Source: Nemophila menziesii (taxonomy: Eukaryota; Streptophyta; Magnoliopsida; Boraginales; Hydrophyllaceae). Taken from it: 64,000 nt of DNA. Shown here in pieces: positions 60,421 to 64,000 of the stretch (positions within the stretch are counted from its first letter, which is position 1; every line of letters starts with the position of its first letter). A program made the translations under genes and the position numbers. The DNA lies in contig JARWIR010000022.1 of assembly GCA_029959085.1 (NCBI GenBank), forward strand, positions 1,674,001 to 1,738,000, written 5' to 3'. The notes below the pieces were generated by a model that searched no databases, was not told where the DNA came from, and worked only from the letters and a program-made list of their open reading frames with translations.

Positions 60421-60882
60421 ATGACTAATAGATCTGATGCTATGGAATTCAAGAGAAAGTGCACCATCCTTGGGAAGAATAAGAAATTGCCTGGAGCCAC
60501 CATTGAAAAGCCTGTCAACCTTGATGAGGCTACTAAAGAATCAAAGGAAAAGGCACCAGCACAACCAATACCAAAGAAATTAACTGCTAGAATGTCTGTA
60601 CCACCTAGGACTTTGAAAAAGATAAAGATTCATGACCAAGGTTCTTCTACTTCTTCCTCTAAAGTTGATCATGATATTCCCCCATGGGCTCTTAAATTAC
60701 AACATGAAGTTGAAAGATTACAAGAAGAAAACAGAGAAATTTGGGTGGAAGTTACACAGATGCAATCACAGCTGGAAGATATAACCTTGGACAGGGATAA
60801 TGATAATTATTCTTCTCCATCTTCTTCGGAGGAGGAGGAGGACATAATGGATCTCTATGGCCAGCCAGATAAGCCACTTTAA
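60421..60882 (+). CDS. Short ORF2-position coiled-coil protein of element D (153 aa)
   Basis: The ATG follows the leader and gives MTNRSDAMEFKRKCTILG. The N-terminal half is Lys/Pro-rich (APAQPIPKKLTARMSVPP, TLKKIKIHD) and could bind nucleic acid or act as a nuclear signal. Residues ~95-130 form a predicted coiled coil (LQHEVERLQEENREIWVEVT). The C-terminus is Ser/Glu/Asp-rich (SPSSSEEEEDIMDLYGQ). It occupies the position of the Athila env-like ORF2 but lacks that ORF's conserved core, so it is either its two ends fused or a different small protein. It is intact; function unknown. Confidence 0.6.
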   Translation: MTNRSDAMEFKRKCTILGKNKKLPGATIEKPVNLDEATKESKEKAPAQPIPKKLTARMSVPPRTLKKIKIHDQGSSTSSSKVDHDIPPWALKLQHEVERLQEENREIWVEVTQMQSQLEDITLDRDNDNYSSPSSSEEEEDIMDLYGQPDKPL

Positions 60883-62399
60883 TTCTCTTTCTTAATATCT
60901 TGTATGCATCAGGTAGTTTAGTTCGTTTTAATTTTAAATTTTATTTCTTTCTTGAGTCTTTTTCAAGTCGTGGGGACACGACTCACTTTTGAGTTGGGGG
61001 TGGGGATTCGTTGTCCTCATCTTCTTTTCGTTTTTGCATAAAATTTAAAATTTTTAGGTTGAATTAAGGCATAGAATATGTTGAGTGTACCTGTTGAGCA
61101 TTATTTAATTAGGTCAATGCTAGTAAGTAGTATGTTTCTGAAAGATGATGCAAATTTGTTTAACATGCATGTATGAAAACGGGAAATAAAAGATAGGAAA
61201 GTTAATGAGCAATGCTAAGAATTCACGTTGAAACTTAGGGAGAGTTATTTGGTGTGTAGAACGTGAGGTTTGAAATTAGTTGAAAAACCACTTGTCTATG
61301 AACTAAGTAGTGAAAAAGTAACGAAATCTGATAGTTAGAAAAATGAATAAGGCAGTTCTTTCATGATAAAACCACTTGAAGCCTTTTATACTTTCTCACC
61401 CTTTATATTTTGATTATTGTTATTATTTATCCGTCTTAGCCCCGCTGAGCCTTTCTAAAGCCTTTTATTGAACCACATTATAATCCATACCCTTAGTTTG
61501 TAGGACTTATCTATATGACCCGCACTCGAATCGCAAAACCTAAAACAAGTCCTTTTTGGAGCTTGAGTTTGGGGTGGTGGGTTTCATCATTGGGATTTGG
61601 GAATTATAATTGTGATTTTATTGATGATGAAAAGTTAATATTGTAACCCTTTGCCGGGGTAATAGTGAATGAAAAAGAAGCTACGAGCTAAATTTGCCAA
61701 CAAGGGCATAAAAAGATAGAATATATATATGAAAAAAATAGCGTGATATCTCAACATAAAAAAGAGAATTATAGCTATACAAAAGAGAAATTGATATGAA
61801 AAGAAAATATATATTCGGACCGGCAAAGTGGAATTTGTATATCATCATAAAAGGTTTTATTTGGGATTATTGGGGATGCACATCAAAAGCATCAATAAAT
61901 TGGGTTGAGTGAGAACATCTTCGAATGAAAACTCAAGCTCTAGGGCGATTCGTTGATGGCTAGTGAGGAGAGAGCCAAAAGATCACTTTTCATTATCCAA
62001 ATATACCACACCGTCCCTAAGCCAAGTTATAACCAAAGACCTTAGGATTTCTAACTACTTGGTGGAGAAACAATTGAGCTATTAGGTAGTAGGTAAGTGG
62101 ACCATTGAATGCTATACTAGGACCTATGAACAACCTATAGCCAATAAACATGAACTAAGTTATCATCCTCTCCTTCTGGCATTGCGAAATTAATCTTGAT
62201 TTGAATTTATGGATTGTTGATTATGTGTATATTAATCATACGTGTGCATTATTTCTTAAGCATTACTACATGAGACTTTTTAGATATTTTGCTCTAGGCT
62301 CATTCATTATGTTCTGTTCTTATTCTCCTCCGACTTCTTCTTCTTGTTTATTTGACTACCCTACTGTTCTTTATTTTTATTGTATTGGGACGATACAAC
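60883..62399 (+). other. 3' untranslated region of element D
   Basis: Non-coding but conserved with A and C. It contains an internal polypurine-tract copy (60987-61005, TTTTGAGTTGGGGGTGGGG), a TTGGTGTGTAGAACGTGAGG block, the CTTTGCCGG/CCGGCAAAG pair (61649-61657, 61820-61828) around an A-rich core, and AGTGAGGAGAGAGCCAAAAG. Confidence 0.7.
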
Positions 62400-62414
62400 T
62401 TTGAGTTGGGGGTC
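62400..62414 (+). other. Polypurine tract of element D
   Basis: TTGAGTTGGGGGTCT, directly before the TG of the 3' LTR. Confidence 0.9.
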
Positions 62415-63922
62415 TTGATGTCTCCTCATGTGTGATAATAAAATCTATTTCTGAGACATCATTTTAGGCGTATTTATTATTAGGTCGATTTTAGCTTGAT
62501 TTAGTACACTTTCCTATTTTGGGTCTTGAATTAATTAATTATTATTATTAGAGCATATTGGGTTTAATTATTTATTTAGTGTGAAGCTTTAGAGATATAT
62601 GGTAATTAATTAGAGTCCAAGTTGGTAAAGAGAGCTAAAGGAAAGAAGATAAACATGGGAATTGAAGATAGGGAAGTAAAAGCTAAAAACATGGAAAAGA
62701 AAAACCTGCCTTAAATCTGAATTTCTGCACCTACGACCACAAATCAGCTTATATCTTAAAATCAGTGAGGAATTTGGAGAAACGGTTAAGAGAAAAGTTG
62801 AAGATTTTTCCGAGACGATAAATTTGGTATACTCATACGCGTCAATCGGACAAGTATTGACGCTGCTAGGACCAAAACAAAAGCGGGGCTGATTGCATGT
62901 TTTGGGCTACGAATTTGAGTTGGGCTAGGAGCCCATATTTACCTTTTCCTTCAAGAAAACGAATTAGGTCAACCTATACATTATAAATACAGCCTCTTAA
63001 CATTAGAAAATCATCCTTGGTTAAACCTTAAGCCAAGATAAAGCTTACAACACAAGAAAAGAAGTCTAGAAGGAGTTGTTCATCAATAATGTCTTCTTCT
63101 ACCTTTGAATTTGTAATTTCTTTCTTTTCTTCTCTTAGTATAAACTAACTTTCTATTAGCTTGAGTTTTTTAGCATATATGTATGAACCCTAGTTTTGGT
63201 TGACATTTATCTAATTTGGGAATTCTATGTTTTAAATTGAATTATTGTTTTTATTCTCTGTTTATGTGTTTGGATTTATATTCTGTGTTCTTGTGGAAGC
63301 GCGCCCATATAGAATTACCATCTAGTAGTTAGTTCACCATTGACAATGGTGTTTAGTTACATGTTTAGCACATAAAGTCTAGTATTCGGTTTAAATCTGA
63401 CAAATCAACCTAACTGGATAATCACCATGGTTTAGTGTATTGCTATTTACCAATTGCAGGCACAGTTTGCTTAGGACTCCTTATTGACACAGATAAATCC
63501 TATTTAGAACTACCTAGCGCAATTGGAATCTATTATTGACATACTACATAATTCACCCTTACATGTTTAGAACGGCAAAACTAGTGGGGATTACATGCTA
63601 TTGACTCAAGCTATATTCTCATACTAGTTCTTCTCTTGCATTTAATTTTCTGTCTTTATTTTCTTAGTTTAATTTAGTTTAATTGAAAACCCAATAAAAA
63701 TCTATTTGTTTTTACTTTTTCTGCATATTATTTGTTCTAACTCTTAATATTTGCACTTGATTATTGCATAAGATTCCCCTAACCTTCGTAGTCTCTGCGG
63801 AACGAATCTTACTTAATCATTAAAACTTGCATACGATCTGTATACTTGCAGAACCGTGCTAGCTTAGGGTGTTTATTTGCATCTAATTATTATATCTTTT
63901 TATCACACCCTAGGCCACACCA
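62415..63922 (+). repeat. 3' LTR of element D
   Basis: 1508 bp, same ends as the 5' LTR. It is distinguished by small changes, such as loss of GTTTA near the start and GATAAT for GATAGT. Confidence 0.95.
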
Positions 63923-64000
63923 GGAGGTGATGACATGTTTAAAATAGTTAAACGGTGTATTTATAGGTGTTTAGGAAGCCCTAAGTCGGATTTCTTGGGG
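63923..64000 (-). repeat. Older minus-strand Athila LTR, fragment 3 of 3 (runs off the window)
   Basis: It resumes with GGAGG and then GACATGTTTAAAATAGTTAAA...GGTGTTTAGGAAGCCCTAAG, matching 36297-36365 of element A's LTR. The rest lies beyond the window. Confidence 0.9.

Larger units (their letters stand above)
54826..63922 (+). mobile_element. Athila-type element D, complete ends, pol deleted (9.1 kb)
   Basis: Both LTRs (54826-56334, 62415-63922) and an exact 5-bp duplication GGAGG (54821-54825, 63923-63927) are present. Inside are the primer site, open gag, a second partial gag copy, an integrase C-terminal tail, a 153-aa coiled-coil ORF, a 1.5-kb untranslated region and a polypurine tract. 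RT, RNase H, protease and the integrase core are missing. The LTRs differ by roughly 2-3 percent by eye (not computed), so this is one of the younger insertions. It could be mobilised only by proteins supplied from elsewhere. Confidence 0.95.

Overview
The window is nuclear plant DNA, almost certainly from a eudicot. It is AT-rich, its two host genes are split by GT-AG introns, and most of it is retrotransposons and transposon relics of plant families. No species can be named from sequence alone. No bacterial or viral operon, rRNA, tRNA or CRISPR array was seen.

Left third (1-16.3 kb): an LTR tail (1-96) abuts a 5'-truncated, stop-riddled L1-type LINE (97-4475). Two intact-looking host genes follow, both on the minus strand. 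The first is a 9-exon, 701-aa DDT/WAC-domain chromatin protein (5359-8108). The second is a 12-exon, 514-aa PSK SIMULATOR (PSI, DUF3475/DUF668) protein (13398-16254) with an N-myristoylation start and a SINE in intron 7. Between them lies a decayed Helitron whose PIF1-like helicase has a tandemly duplicated ATPase core. From memory, the Arabidopsis homologues of the two genes are also near neighbours (At5g08630 and At5g08660), so this looks like an old syntenic island spread apart by transposons.

Middle (16.5-35.4 kb): class II elements dominate. There is a MULE-type MITE carrying a 16-bp minisatellite (16535-16838), a 4.4-kb MULE relic with TIRs and a 9-bp target duplication (17011-21443), two related non-autonomous elements that each carry a promoter-like start (21803-23258 and 34080-35260), a foldback MULE-MITE with 9-bp duplications (25714-25895), and smaller MITE and SINE pieces. 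An F-box/LRR pseudogene (from 26130) is interrupted by a 6-kb minus-strand Ty1/Copia element (27069-33132, 5-bp duplication AAAAA).

Right half (35.4-64 kb): a nest of Athila-type Ty3/Gypsy elements, with the tRNA-Asp-type primer site TGGCGCCGCTGCCGGGGA and the polypurine tract TTGAGTTGGGGGTCT. They are element A (minus, 35413-39421, 3' half only), B (39422-45231, gag-protease joined directly to an LTR), C (starts at the LTR it shares with B, gag plus 3' region, to about 51.48 kb), a solo LTR (52698-54265, TSD ACTAA) and D (54826-63922, TSD GGAGG). The solo LTR and D both sit inside an older minus-strand LTR that runs off the window. None of B, C or D keeps reverse transcriptase, each having lost pol at a different breakpoint, so they are gag-bearing non-autonomous derivatives. 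D has an open 519-codon gag, a diverged partial second gag copy, an integrase C-terminal tail and an intact 153-aa coiled-coil ORF.

No new multi-gene system is evident. The most unusual points are the pol-less Athila series with a chimeric gag, conserved non-coding structures in their 3' regions (an internal copy of the polypurine tract and a 9-bp inverted repeat), and the duplicated helicase core.
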